A program made the translations under genes and the position numbers. Positions 26,417 to 34,687 of a stretch of 44,824 nucleotides of DNA are shown one piece after another. The notes under the pieces are model-generated. The model did no database searches. It saw only the letters and a program-made list of their open reading frames with translations, and was not told where the DNA came from. Every line of letters begins with the position of its first letter. Within the stretch, counting starts at the first letter, position 1. The stretch comes from Streptococcus massiliensis DSM 18628 (GTDB taxonomy: Bacteria; Bacillota; Bacilli; Lactobacillales; Streptococcaceae): contig NZ_KB904447.1 in NCBI RefSeq assembly GCF_000380065.1, positions 1 through 44,824 on the forward strand. The letters are read 5' to 3'.

Positions 26417-27424
26417 TTATATATGGTTAATATACTGAGAAATTTTATTGATACAGATTAGAGTTTCATTACAAAAGCCCAGCCTTTCAAAAAAACCATG
26501 ATCCACTCCCTTAAACATTATGATATCAACACAAGTTTCTTGCAATTTTTCATTTATCAAATAACGATTGCTCCACCTAAAATAATCAAATTCTGCCTCG
26601 ATATATAACATTCGTGGGATATTCACATAGTTATCACAATTTAAAATATTTTTATATATTTTTTTAGTGGCTAACTCCGAACTGAAATATAATTTATTAA
26701 AAAAATCCATTTGTTGTTTAAATTTTAAAAGACGAGAATTCAATATTTCCTCTTGATCTGGTAAAATGTGATATTTTTCAAGAGACCATCTATATTTTTG
26801 ATTTCTGGTAGGTGTATTATCTACACATCCATAAATATTGATAATACTGTAAAATTGCACTGTTGGATAATTCAAAGCTAACATTATCCCCAAATTCACA
26901 CCTGCACTGTCACCAATCATTATTATTTTATTAGTACTCCATCCGAATTTCCCAGCATTCTTTACTATCCACTGATAAACAGCAAAACAATCTAATAAAC
27001 CTGCCGGGAAAGGATTTTCGGGCGCTAGGCGATAATTAATAGCTACAAGCGTACAACCCGTTTGCTCTACAATAAGCTTTATTTGATTCTCATATTGAAA
27101 AAAATTTCCACCAACAAACCCACCACCGTGAATGAAGTAAAGAACTTTGTCAGATTTGTCCTTTAATATTTTAGAACGGTAAACACCAACCTCAATCCTT
27201 TTATTAATTAGCTGATAGTTTTTATCAACATTGCCATTTGAAAAATCTATATTCTTTTTCCCCATTTGTCTTCTAATTTGAGTAATAGAGATATTTTCAA
27301 ATGACAATTCTTGTTCAAAATTTTTATTTAAATCTCCTGAGTTTTGTATTTTTGTTAAAACACTTTGAGAAAATTGATTATCTTTACGACCCTCTAAATT
27401 GATTTCTAGCTCTGATTTTATCAA
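26417..27424 (-). CDS. Alpha/beta hydrolase, HSL-type esterase/deacetylase
   Basis: A 335-residue cytoplasmic hydrolase (no signal peptide). The oxyanion motif HGGG is at 99-102, the nucleophile is Ser173 in GDSAG, and likely triad partners are Asp280 (EAEFDYF) and His309 (GVDHGFF). This is the hormone-sensitive-lipase (esterase group IV) pattern. Substrates of the group are short-chain esters, including acetylated sugars. It starts at a TTG at 27424, 4 bp after the PTS gene stop, with AAAGGG as ribosome site; the first ATG (codon 54) would lose conserved N-terminal sequence. Very A+T rich. Coupling to the PTS gene suggests it acts on the imported sugar. Confidence 0.85.
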   Translation of the reverse strand: MIKSELEINLEGRKDNQFSQSVLTKIQNSGDLNKNFEQELSFENISITQIRRQMGKKNIDFSNGNVDKNYQLINKRIEVGVYRSKILKDKSDKVLYFIHGGGFVGGNFFQYENQIKLIVEQTGCTLVAINYRLAPENPFPAGLLDCFAVYQWIVKNAGKFGWSTNKIIMIGDSAGVNLGIMLALNYPTVQFYSIINIYGCVDNTPTRNQKYRWSLEKYHILPDQEEILNSRLLKFKQQMDFFNKLYFSSELATKKIYKNILNCDNYVNIPRMLYIEAEFDYFRWSNRYLINEKLQETCVDIIMFKGVDHGFFERLGFCNETLICINKISQYINHI

Positions 27425-27428
27425 ACGA

Positions 27429-28814
27429 TCACCCTTTTCTACTTTCCGCTAATTCAATATCTTCTAACATACTGTCATCATAGCCGAAGAAATAAGTCAA
27501 AACTGCTGTGAGGATAAAAGCACCAAAATAGCCGACTAGAAATCCCACAAAACCTGTTCCAAAGTAAGCTGGGAAAGTAGGAACAGCTGCAACGGCAACA
27601 GCGACTGCTCTTGCGCCCGTCGCTCCAGCAATCGCACCACCAATACCACCTCCTATGATTGCCATAATAAAAGGTTTTTTAAATTTTAAATTAACAGCAT
27701 AAATGGCTGGTTCTGAAATTCCAAAAAATCCCATAATCGTTGTTGGTGTTGTGGTTTTCTTTAATTCTTTGTTTTTTGTTTTTAAATAAACACCAAATGT
27801 CGCACCAGATTGAGCAATGATACTAGGACCGAAAACTGCCAAAATAGTATCAAAACCAAATTTTTCAATATTTGAAAAGATGATCGGAAACAATCCCCAA
27901 TGAATACCAAAAACTACCATTACTTGAGCTAGCGCTCCAATAAATCCGCCTGCAACCGTTGGATTCCAAGTATATATAGTTGAATAAATATGTGCAATAA
28001 CATTACTAAGTGTTGAACCGATTGGACCAAAGATAATTATTGTGATTGGAACAACAACTAAAAGGGAAAAGAATGGTGCTAATCTACTTCTTATAGACTC
28101 TGGCAATAGTTTAGCCTCAATTCTTTCTACATAACTTAACAGTAAAATAGCAAAAATAATTGGAAATACGCTGCTTTTAAAAGCTGTTAAAACAAATGGG
28201 ATTCCTAAAAAGGTTAACTTAGCTCCACTATTATAAAGTGAAGTAATATTTGGATATAAAAGTGCTCCTGCGACAGTCACCGAAACATATAGATTCGTTT
28301 TAAACCTTCTGGATGCTGTAATAGCCAATATGATTGGAAGAAAGTAGTAAAGACTGTCCGAAGCAGCATTCAGAATTTCATAGGTTCCTGTACTGGTACC
28401 CAACCAGCCAACAGCAACTAGAATACTCAACACTCCTTTTAAAATACCAGCTCCTATCAGAACATCAATCAAGGGAGTAAACAGACTGGATACAATGTCA
28501 ATTAGCCCTGAAAAAATATTTTTCTTTGAGTACTCTTTTGCGTCATCGGGAACAGCACCTACTCCTTCTCTATCCATAAATTCTTCTAATACTGGGTAAT
28601 AGTAGATCACATTAGGACCAATAACTACTTGGACTTGGCCTGCCGCTTCGACAACTGACATAACCTCTTTAAGGCCTTCTATTGCTTTACAATTGACTAG
28701 ACGAGTAGTTTTTAGATCAAATCTAAGTCTTGTCGAACAATGAGAAAAATTTATAATATTTTCTTTACCACCCAGATTTTCAACTATAACTCTGATAATC
28801 TCTTTTTTATTCAT
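27429..28814 (-). CDS. PTS system EIIBC component, beta-glucoside (Bgl/Suc) family, lacking EIIA
   Basis: About 461 residues. EIIB is N-terminal with phospho-Cys26 in NFSHCSTRLRF; a linker of about 20 residues leads to a roughly 10-helix EIIC domain (about 105-450) with the GFFGISEPAIYAV block typical of the glucose-glucoside superfamily. BglP-type proteins often carry a C-terminal EIIA; here the protein ends soon after the last helix, so EIIA must come from elsewhere. ATG at 28814 with AAGGAG 8 nt upstream. Flanked by a DeoR regulator upstream and an esterase downstream, with no phospho-glycosidase. The sugar is unknown. Confidence 0.92.
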   Translation of the reverse strand: MNKKEIIRVIVENLGGKENIINFSHCSTRLRFDLKTTRLVNCKAIEGLKEVMSVVEAAGQVQVVIGPNVIYYYPVLEEFMDREGVGAVPDDAKEYSKKNIFSGLIDIVSSLFTPLIDVLIGAGILKGVLSILVAVGWLGTSTGTYEILNAASDSLYYFLPIILAITASRRFKTNLYVSVTVAGALLYPNITSLYNSGAKLTFLGIPFVLTAFKSSVFPIIFAILLLSYVERIEAKLLPESIRSRLAPFFSLLVVVPITIIIFGPIGSTLSNVIAHIYSTIYTWNPTVAGGFIGALAQVMVVFGIHWGLFPIIFSNIEKFGFDTILAVFGPSIIAQSGATFGVYLKTKNKELKKTTTPTTIMGFFGISEPAIYAVNLKFKKPFIMAIIGGGIGGAIAGATGARAVAVAVAAVPTFPAYFGTGFVGFLVGYFGAFILTAVLTYFFGYDDSMLEDIELAESRKG

Positions 28815-28908
28815 GATGTTTTCTCCTTTAGTTCTTTCAACCTCATGGTAGCAAAACACTCATTTAATTTCAATATTTGCTTAATAATCTGATTTTTGTG
28901 CAAAGAAG

Positions 28909-28945
28909 ATGATTGGAATCAGCTATTTTGCTCATTTTCAATCAT
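28909..28945. repeat. Dyad between deoR-type gene and PTS gene, possible operator
   Basis: ATGATTG (28909-28915) and CAATCAT (28939-28945) form a perfect 7-bp inverted repeat with a 23-bp spacer, directly after the regulator stop and about 95 bp before the PTS start. It could be an operator for the DeoR protein or a weak hairpin. No clear sigma-A promoter is visible next to it. Confidence 0.35.
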
Positions 28946-28946
28946 T

Positions 28947-29696
28947 TTAGAATAGATAATCAATATTATTTTCTTCTAGGTACGTTACAAAGTCTTGTGG
29001 AAGTTGCTTATCTGTAATAAAACAATCAATATCACTGAGCGATAAGCTTTTAAAAAGATAAGAGCGATTTATTTTTGAATGATCCGCTACTAAAATGACT
29101 TTTTTAGCGTGTTGACGAACAATTTTTTTAAATAGTGCTTCCGTCTCTAAAACCTCAGAAATAGTATAATCACTGCTTACTCCTTTACAAGAAATAAAAG
29201 CAATATCTACTTCAATATCTCTCATAAATTTTTCGGTTATTGAGCCACTAACTTTACCATTTGATACTTGTCCTCCAATCATATATAAGCTATGACTAAT
29301 ATTTCCCTTATCAATTAGATCTGCCGTTGATAAATTCGTTGTAAAAATAGTCAAATGTTTTTTCTCCTGCAACAAATGACCTAGATATTGACAGGTCGAG
29401 CTAGAATCTAAAAATATAGAATGATAATCTGCAATATAATCTAAAGCTAAATCAGCTATTTTATTTTTTTCAAAACTATTGACAAAATATTTTAATTCAG
29501 TTGGATTCTCAATAAAATCATCATCAATGACTATTGCACCACCAGAAACTCTTTTAATCAAATGAAGATTTTCTAAAACGGCCAAATCTCTCCTTATAGT
29601 ACTCTCGCTATAGTTAAATTTTTTAGCTAGATCTGAAGTTCTAAAAAATTTTTGTTTCTTTAAATATTTTAATATTTCAGTTTGTCGTTTATTCAT
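28947..29696 (-). CDS. DeoR/GlpR-family transcriptional regulator
   Basis: A 249-residue repressor. The N-terminal winged helix-turn-helix (about 1-57, FRTSDLAKKFNYSESTIRRDL) is the DeoR signature. The C-terminal sugar-phosphate sensor domain has the family motifs FLDSSSTCQYL, GGQVS and SCKGVS near positions 95-175. Such proteins usually sense a phosphosugar made by the neighbouring PTS. The gene precedes the PTS gene on the same strand with 132 bp between. AAGGAG lies 8 nt before the ATG; an extended -10 (TGGTAAAAT) is upstream. Confidence 0.92.
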   Translation of the reverse strand: MNKRQTEILKYLKKQKFFRTSDLAKKFNYSESTIRRDLAVLENLHLIKRVSGGAIVIDDDFIENPTELKYFVNSFEKNKIADLALDYIADYHSIFLDSSSTCQYLGHLLQEKKHLTIFTTNLSTADLIDKGNISHSLYMIGGQVSNGKVSGSITEKFMRDIEVDIAFISCKGVSSDYTISEVLETEALFKKIVRQHAKKVILVADHSKINRSYLFKSLSLSDIDCFITDKQLPQDFVTYLEENNIDYLF

Positions 29697-29755
29697 CGCT
29701 TTTTCTCCTTATCCTTAAAAAGTTCCCTGTACCTATTATTTTACCATTTAAACAA

Positions 29756-29786
29756 TAAAAATCTTCTCATATAGCATGAGAAGATT
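29756..29786 (-). terminator. Terminator of the nucleoside importer operon
   Basis: On the minus strand AATCTTCTCAT pairs with ATGAGAAGATT around a 5-nt loop and is followed by TTTTATTG. It lies about 48 bp after the last permease gene. Confidence 0.88.
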
Positions 29787-29834
29787 TTAAAACCAAATAA
29801 TATAGAGACGAAAATCTTTTAAACACCCTTCCTC

Positions 29835-30791
29835 TTATTTTGACTTAATATAGTTGATACCATCTGCTTTTGGTGCTACTGCTTTTCCAAAGAATGCTGC
29901 AAGAACCACGATGGTTAAGACATAAGGTGCGATTTGCAAGTAAACTGTTGGAACTTTTGATAAGAATGGTAACTGACCACCGATAACTGCCAAACTTTGT
30001 GATAAACCAAAGAATAGACTCGACAGCATAGCACCGATTGGACTCCATTTCCCAAAAATCATAGCGGCAAGGGCGATGAATCCTGGTCCGATAATCGTCG
30101 TTGCAGCAAAGTTAACGGAGATTGATTGAGCGTAAATAGCTCCTCCAATACCTCCAAGAAAACCTGAGATTAACACTCCATAGTAGCGCATCAGATAAAC
30201 ATTAATCCCTAAAGTATCAGCCGCTTGTGGATGTTCCCCTACTGAGCGCAGGCGCAGTCCAAACTTAGTTTTAAACATGATGAACCACGCTAGGAAAGAA
30301 AAGGCAACTGCAAGATAACCCATAATACTAGTGTGTTTGAAGAAAATATCACCGATCACAGGAATGTCTGATAAAATAGGGAAATTAAATTTACCAAAGG
30401 ATTGCTGAATATTATCCGTCTGCCCTTTTCCGTAAAAGGCTTTAACTAGGAAGATTGCAAGTGCTGGCGCCATCAGATTAAGCACCGTACCAGACACAAC
30501 ATGGTCTGCTCGAAAATTTATTGTTGCAACCGCATGAATAATCGAAAAGAGCAAGCCAACAAGGCCACCGACAAGTAAAGCCAGCCAAGGGGTTGCAGAA
30601 CCAAAAGAATCTGCAAAAGTTAAGTTAAAGACAACGCCCGAAAAGGCTCCCATAACCATGATTCCTTCAAGTCCGACATTAACAACGCCGGCATGCTCAG
30701 AATAAGCCCCACCGATAGAGGTAAAAATCAAGGGTGCTGCATAAATCAGCATTGAAGAAACCAATAAGGATAACATGGTCACTAAATTCAT
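29835..30791 (-). CDS. Nucleoside ABC importer permease (BmpA-type system), second subunit
   Basis: A 318-residue permease of the BPD_transp_2 family (as in NupQ/YufQ and RnsD-type subunits), with about 8-9 hydrophobic helices and the family blocks GLEGIMVMGAF and ADTLGINVYLMRYYGVLISG. It forms the channel with the 352-residue permease next to it. It starts 1 bp after that gene's stop. Last gene before the operon terminator. Confidence 0.92.
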   Translation of the reverse strand: MNLVTMLSLLVSSMLIYAAPLIFTSIGGAYSEHAGVVNVGLEGIMVMGAFSGVVFNLTFADSFGSATPWLALLVGGLVGLLFSIIHAVATINFRADHVVSGTVLNLMAPALAIFLVKAFYGKGQTDNIQQSFGKFNFPILSDIPVIGDIFFKHTSIMGYLAVAFSFLAWFIMFKTKFGLRLRSVGEHPQAADTLGINVYLMRYYGVLISGFLGGIGGAIYAQSISVNFAATTIIGPGFIALAAMIFGKWSPIGAMLSSLFFGLSQSLAVIGGQLPFLSKVPTVYLQIAPYVLTIVVLAAFFGKAVAPKADGINYIKSK

Positions 30792-30792
30792 C

Positions 30793-31851
30793 TTAATTTC
30801 CCCCTTTCAGTCTTTTACGTGGTTTAATGAATTTCTCAATAATGTAGTGAACAGCAACGAAGAAGATAATAGCTGCTGTTACAATGCTAACTAATTCAGG
30901 TGGAATTGAAGCCTTATTCATTCCGGGTGCTCCAATTTGGAGGACAGCAAATAGAAAAGCTGCAAAAAGAATTCCAATCGGTGAGTTATTAGCCAGCAAG
31001 CTGACGGCCATACCATTAAAGCCAACGGCCAAGGAACTACCTTGAATATAAACATTTTGGAAAGTACCAAGACCTTCAACTGCTCCACCTAGCCCCGCTA
31101 GTGCACCAGAGATGATCATTGATAAAATAATCGTACGTTTAGCAGACATCCCCGCGTATTCACTAGCGTTTGGATTCAGACCGACCGAACGAATTTCAAA
31201 ACCAAGAGTTGTTTTCTTTAGTAAAAACCAAATCAATACTACGGCAACAATGGCAAAGAAAATACCGATATTCATCCGTGAGTTATTTGTTAAGGCTCGC
31301 AACCACTCGGTTTGATAAGTTGCATTAGCAGAAACCTGCTTACTAGAGTCAATACTTTGCATGACAGATTTTGGAAAATGATGAATAAAAGCATTGCTGA
31401 CATAAAGGACAATGTAGTTCATCATGATGGTAACAATAACTTCGCTGGTCCCTAGGTAAGCGCGTAAGACACCAGGGATTGCACCAATTATACCTCCAGA
31501 GACAATAGCAATGAGAATCGTCATCGGAATCATAATCACTCGTGGCATATCAGGGTTGCTAAGCGCAAACCAACCAGCCATTACCCAACCAGCCAAAGCC
31601 TGACCAGGAAGCCCGACATTAAAGAAGCCAGCTCGACTAGCCACTGCAAAACCGAGAGCAATCAAGATTAGCGGCCCCATAGCACGAGCAATTTCACCTA
31701 GACTTCTCAGACTACCAAAAGCGGTATTAAAGAGCTCCTCATACCCCCAGATGGCATCATAGCCAAAAATCCACATCACAATCGCGCCCAAGATAATTCC
31801 TAGGAGAACGGAAATCAAAGGCACAGCAATTTGTTGCATTTTCTTAGACAT
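30793..31851 (-). CDS. Nucleoside ABC importer permease (BmpA-type system), first subunit
   Basis: A 352-residue permease of the BPD_transp_2 family (NupP/YufP-like) with about ten helices. Conserved features include GFAVASRAGFFNVGLPGQ in the N-terminal half and the cytoplasmic EAA-like segment RSVGLNPNASEYAGMSAKR. Its ATG overlaps the stop of the ATPase gene by 8 bp. Confidence 0.92.
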   Translation of the reverse strand: MSKKMQQIAVPLISVLLGIILGAIVMWIFGYDAIWGYEELFNTAFGSLRSLGEIARAMGPLILIALGFAVASRAGFFNVGLPGQALAGWVMAGWFALSNPDMPRVIMIPMTILIAIVSGGIIGAIPGVLRAYLGTSEVIVTIMMNYIVLYVSNAFIHHFPKSVMQSIDSSKQVSANATYQTEWLRALTNNSRMNIGIFFAIVAVVLIWFLLKKTTLGFEIRSVGLNPNASEYAGMSAKRTIILSMIISGALAGLGGAVEGLGTFQNVYIQGSSLAVGFNGMAVSLLANNSPIGILFAAFLFAVLQIGAPGMNKASIPPELVSIVTAAIIFFVAVHYIIEKFIKPRKRLKGGN

Positions 31852-33379
31852 GTGTCTCCTCCTTTTTCAATTCTCCACCAGCCATGAGAATACCCAATTC
31901 TTGTTTGTTGGTTTCTTCTGGCAATACAATTCCTTGAATTTTTCCATCATGAATAACTGCAATTCGGTCAGAGAGATTTAAGATTTCGTCTAATTCAAAG
32001 CTGACAACAAGAACAGCCTTGCCCTTATCTCGTTCTTCAATCAAGCGCTTGTGAATGTACTCAATAGCACCGACATCCAAACCGCGAGTTGGCTGACTAA
32101 CAATCAGAAGATCAGGGTTCCGATCTATTTCACGAGCCACAATCGCCTTTTGTTGATTACCACCGGAAAGAGCTGACGCAGGTACAAATTCACTAGCTGC
32201 GCGTACATCGAACTCTTTCATCAATTTTTTAGCGTAAGAGGTGATGTTGTTATAATTAAGAATCCCATTCTTGCTAAGCGGCTCCTTGTAATAAGTTTGT
32301 AGAGCAATATTTTCAGAAATCATCATATCCAGTACCAAACCATCACGATGACGATCTTCTGGTACATGGCTGACTTGCATTTCAGTGATTTTTCGTGGCG
32401 AATGTCCTACAACATTTTCACCTTTAATCGTAATCGTACCTTCTTTAACCTTACGAAGTCCTGTGATAGCTTGAACAAGTTCACTTTGGCCATTGCCATC
32501 AATCCCCGCAATACCGACAATCTCACCAGCTCGTACATCAAGTGAAAGGCCCTTAACAGCCGGAATGCCGCGATTCTCATTGACAACCAAATCTTTGATT
32601 GAAAGAATCACATCCTTTGGATTAGCAGCATTTTTTTCTGTTTTGAAAGAAACGGAGCGCCCCACCATCATCTCAGCCAAATCTTGGTTGGTTGCACCAG
32701 TAATTTCCACTGTTTCAATACTCTTACCGCGACGAATAACAGTCACACGATCAGCAACGGCACGGATTTCATCTAGTTTATGGGTAATCAGAATCAGCGA
32801 CTTACCTTCTTTGACCAGATTTTTCATGATCTTTTCAAGTTCTTCAATTTCTGAAGGAGTCAAAACAGCTGTTGGCTCATCAAAGATTAAAATATCTGCC
32901 CCACGATAAAGGGTTTTGAGAATTTCCACACGCTGCTGAGCACCGACAGAAATATCCTCAACCTTAGCAGATGGATCCACTGCTAAGCCGTATTTTTCAG
33001 ACAGTTCTTTGATTTCTTGAGTTGCTTTTTTAATATCTAAAACACCATGCTTGGTCGTTTCGCTACCAAGAATAATATTTTCCGCAACAGTGAATGCTTC
33101 CACCAGCATAAAGTGCTGGTGCACCATTCCAATACCAAGAGCAGCCGCCTTAGAAGGTGAATCTAGTTGAACAGTTTTACCGTTCACAACAATTTCCCCA
33201 CTCGTTGGCTCCAGAAGTCCAGCTAGCATATTCATCAAAGTGGACTTCCCAGCTCCATTTTCTCCTAAAAGTGCGTGAATTTCACCACGTCTGAGGTGGA
33301 GATTGATTTTATCGTTTGCGACAAATTCACCAAAAATCTTGGTAATATCACGCATTTCAATGACATTATCATGTGCCAT
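31844..33379 (-). CDS. Nucleoside ABC importer ATPase with two nucleotide-binding domains
   Basis: A 511-residue double ATPase of the sugar/nucleoside importer type (NupO/RnsB/YufO-like). The first domain has Walker A GENGAGKST (39-47) and Walker B LIFDEPTAVLTP. The second domain has a degenerate Walker A (GIDGNGQSE), as is usual in this family, and the signature LSGGNQQKAIVAREI. The ATG at 33379 (MAHDNVIEMRDI) has AAGGA about 8 nt upstream; an ATG eight codons earlier is an alternative. It energises uptake of nucleosides bound by BmpA. Confidence 0.93.
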   Translation of the reverse strand: MAHDNVIEMRDITKIFGEFVANDKINLHLRRGEIHALLGENGAGKSTLMNMLAGLLEPTSGEIVVNGKTVQLDSPSKAAALGIGMVHQHFMLVEAFTVAENIILGSETTKHGVLDIKKATQEIKELSEKYGLAVDPSAKVEDISVGAQQRVEILKTLYRGADILIFDEPTAVLTPSEIEELEKIMKNLVKEGKSLILITHKLDEIRAVADRVTVIRRGKSIETVEITGATNQDLAEMMVGRSVSFKTEKNAANPKDVILSIKDLVVNENRGIPAVKGLSLDVRAGEIVGIAGIDGNGQSELVQAITGLRKVKEGTITIKGENVVGHSPRKITEMQVSHVPEDRHRDGLVLDMMISENIALQTYYKEPLSKNGILNYNNITSYAKKLMKEFDVRAASEFVPASALSGGNQQKAIVAREIDRNPDLLIVSQPTRGLDVGAIEYIHKRLIEERDKGKAVLVVSFELDEILNLSDRIAVIHDGKIQGIVLPEETNKQELGILMAGGELKKEETHV

Positions 33380-33411
33380 ATCTTTTTTCCTTTCAGAACT
33401 CATTTTATTTT

Positions 33412-33490
33412 AGTAAAACCTGTCTACAATAGGCAAGCTTTACTGAAACAAAATAGCTATCCCAAAAGGGCGACCCGAAGGCCGCACCTT
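33412..33490 (-). other. Two strong hairpins in the cdd-to-importer junction
   Basis: On the minus strand the first hairpin (33490-33466) is a roughly 10-bp G+C-rich stem closed by C(TTCG)G, a very stable tetraloop. The second (33444-33412) is a roughly 15-bp stem with one mismatch and ends 33 bp before the ATPase start. The T tract after the first is short (four T), so it looks more like a partial terminator, RNA processing site or mRNA stabiliser between cdd and the transporter genes than a full stop. This 139-bp gap holds no gene. Confidence 0.6.
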
Positions 33491-33518
33491 GAGGAATACA
33501 TTTGAATTTTATTTATAG

Positions 33519-33908
33519 CTAATCTAAATCCCTGAAAGAATAAGGTAATAATTCTTCTAGAGTCATAACCTTTGTGGATTTATCTTTGGCTACCAATGTA
33601 ATCAGCGCATCGGGTGCCATAAACTCTGTCATTACTTGGCGACAAGCCCCGCAGGGAGATACTGGTTCTTCTGTTTCACCATAGACGACAAGTTCTGAAA
33701 AGGATTGATATCCTTCAGATACTGCCTTAAAAATGGCTGTCCGCTCTCCACAATTGGTCAAACCAAAACTAGCATTTTCAACATTGACACCTGTAAATAT
33801 CTTTCCATCCTTTGTCAACAAAACTGCACCGATAGGAAAATGCGAATAAGGAACATAGGCTTTTTTACTAACTTCAATGGCTAAATCAATCATTTCAGTA
33901 GTCGCCAC
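33519..33908 (-). CDS. cdd: Cytidine deaminase
   Basis: A 129-residue zinc enzyme that deaminates cytidine and deoxycytidine to uridine and deoxyuridine. Zinc ligands are Cys53 (NCGERTA), Cys86 and Cys89 (PCGACRQ); the catalytic Glu is Glu55. It begins with GTG at 33908 (reading [12 protein letters not shown]), matching the pneumococcal protein's start, and overlaps deoC by 14 bp. It works with deoC and pdp in pyrimidine nucleoside salvage. Confidence 0.95.
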   Translation of the reverse strand: MATTEMIDLAIEVSKKAYVPYSHFPIGAVLLTKDGKIFTGVNVENASFGLTNCGERTAIFKAVSEGYQSFSELVVYGETEEPVSPCGACRQVMTEFMAPDALITLVAKDKSTKVMTLEELLPYSFRDLD

Positions 33909-34557
33909 TAGCCTTTTCTCCCTTCATAATGGCTACACCCGAAGAAGCTCCGATACGAGTTGCACCAGCTTCAATGAATGCAACTGCATCCTCATAAGAA
34001 CGAGCACCACCAGAAGCCTTAACTCCCATATCTGAACCAACTGTTTGTCTCATCAGAGCGACATCTGCTACTGTTGCACCGCCAGTTGAAAATCCTGTTG
34101 AAGTCTTAACAAAATCAGCTCCTGCTTTTTGTGCCAGCTGGCAAGCAAGCACTTTTTCTTCGTCTGTTAATAAACACGTTTCAATGATTACCTTCGTCAA
34201 AGTATCACCGCTTGCCTCAACAACTGCTCGAATATCTTCTTCAACCAAATCTAAATTGCCAGATTTAAGGGCGCCAACATTGATAACCATATCAACTTCA
34301 TCGGCACCATTTGCAATAGCATCCTTAGTCTCAAACGCCTTAACTGCTGGAGTATTAGCTCCCAAAGGGAAACCGATTACCGTGCAGACCTTTACATCGC
34401 TGTCTTTTAAAGCTTCTGCTGCAAATTTAACCCAAGTAGGATTCACACAAACGCTCATAAAGTCGTACTCTTTAGCTTCTGCCAATAATGCTTCAATTTG
34501 CTTTTGATTGGTTTCTGGCTTTAAAGCTGTATGGTCAATATATTTATTTAGTTTCAT
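33895..34557 (-). CDS. deoC: Deoxyribose-phosphate aldolase
   Basis: A 220-residue class I aldolase that splits 2-deoxyribose-5-phosphate to acetaldehyde and glyceraldehyde-3-phosphate. The Schiff-base lysine is Lys151 (FVKTSTGF), with Lys180 (GVKASGG) as its partner. The ATG at 34557 ([14 protein letters not shown]) is the family start and has GAAAGGT upstream. First gene of the deoC-cdd-importer unit; overlaps cdd. Confidence 0.96.
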   Translation of the reverse strand: MKLNKYIDHTALKPETNQKQIEALLAEAKEYDFMSVCVNPTWVKFAAEALKDSDVKVCTVIGFPLGANTPAVKAFETKDAIANGADEVDMVINVGALKSGNLDLVEEDIRAVVEASGDTLTKVIIETCLLTDEEKVLACQLAQKAGADFVKTSTGFSTGGATVADVALMRQTVGSDMGVKASGGARSYEDAVAFIEAGATRIGASSGVAIMKGEKASGDY

Positions 34558-34588
34558 ACTTCTTACCTTTCCATTAGGCTCAACACCT

Positions 34589-34616
34589 ATTCTACCATTT
34601 TTTTGCCTATCTGTAA
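34589..34616 (-). promoter_or_regulatory. deoC promoter
   Basis: On the minus strand TTACAG (34611-34616) and TAGAAT (34589-34594) are 16 bp apart, between the bmpA terminator and deoC. It gives the aldolase-deaminase-importer genes their own start. Confidence 0.6.
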
Positions 34617-34646
34617 CTAGTTCTAGCAAAAAAGTTTGACGCTTTC

Positions 34647-34678
34647 AAAAAAAGAGATTAACTTACTGTTAATCTCTT
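34647..34678 (-). terminator. Terminator after bmpA
   Basis: On the minus strand AGAGATTAAC pairs with GTTAATCTCT around a 5-nt loop and is followed by seven T residues. It lies 10 bp after the bmpA stop, so bmpA is separated from deoC. Confidence 0.9.
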
Positions 34679-34687
34679 CTCGTCATT

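Noticed and set aside
28815-28946. RAT antiterminator site ahead of the PTS gene, which would link it to the BglG-type protein
   Set aside because: No sequence resembling the RAT consensus and no overlapping terminator was found in this gap; a DeoR regulator is adjacent instead.
29697-29834. Extra small gene in the gap before the DeoR gene
   Set aside because: The gap is fully used by the importer terminator and the deoR promoter; no frame with a ribosome site exists.
32493-32909. 138-codon plus-strand frame opposite the nucleoside ATPase
   Set aside because: Shadow of a well-supported gene with complete ABC motifs; no start signals.
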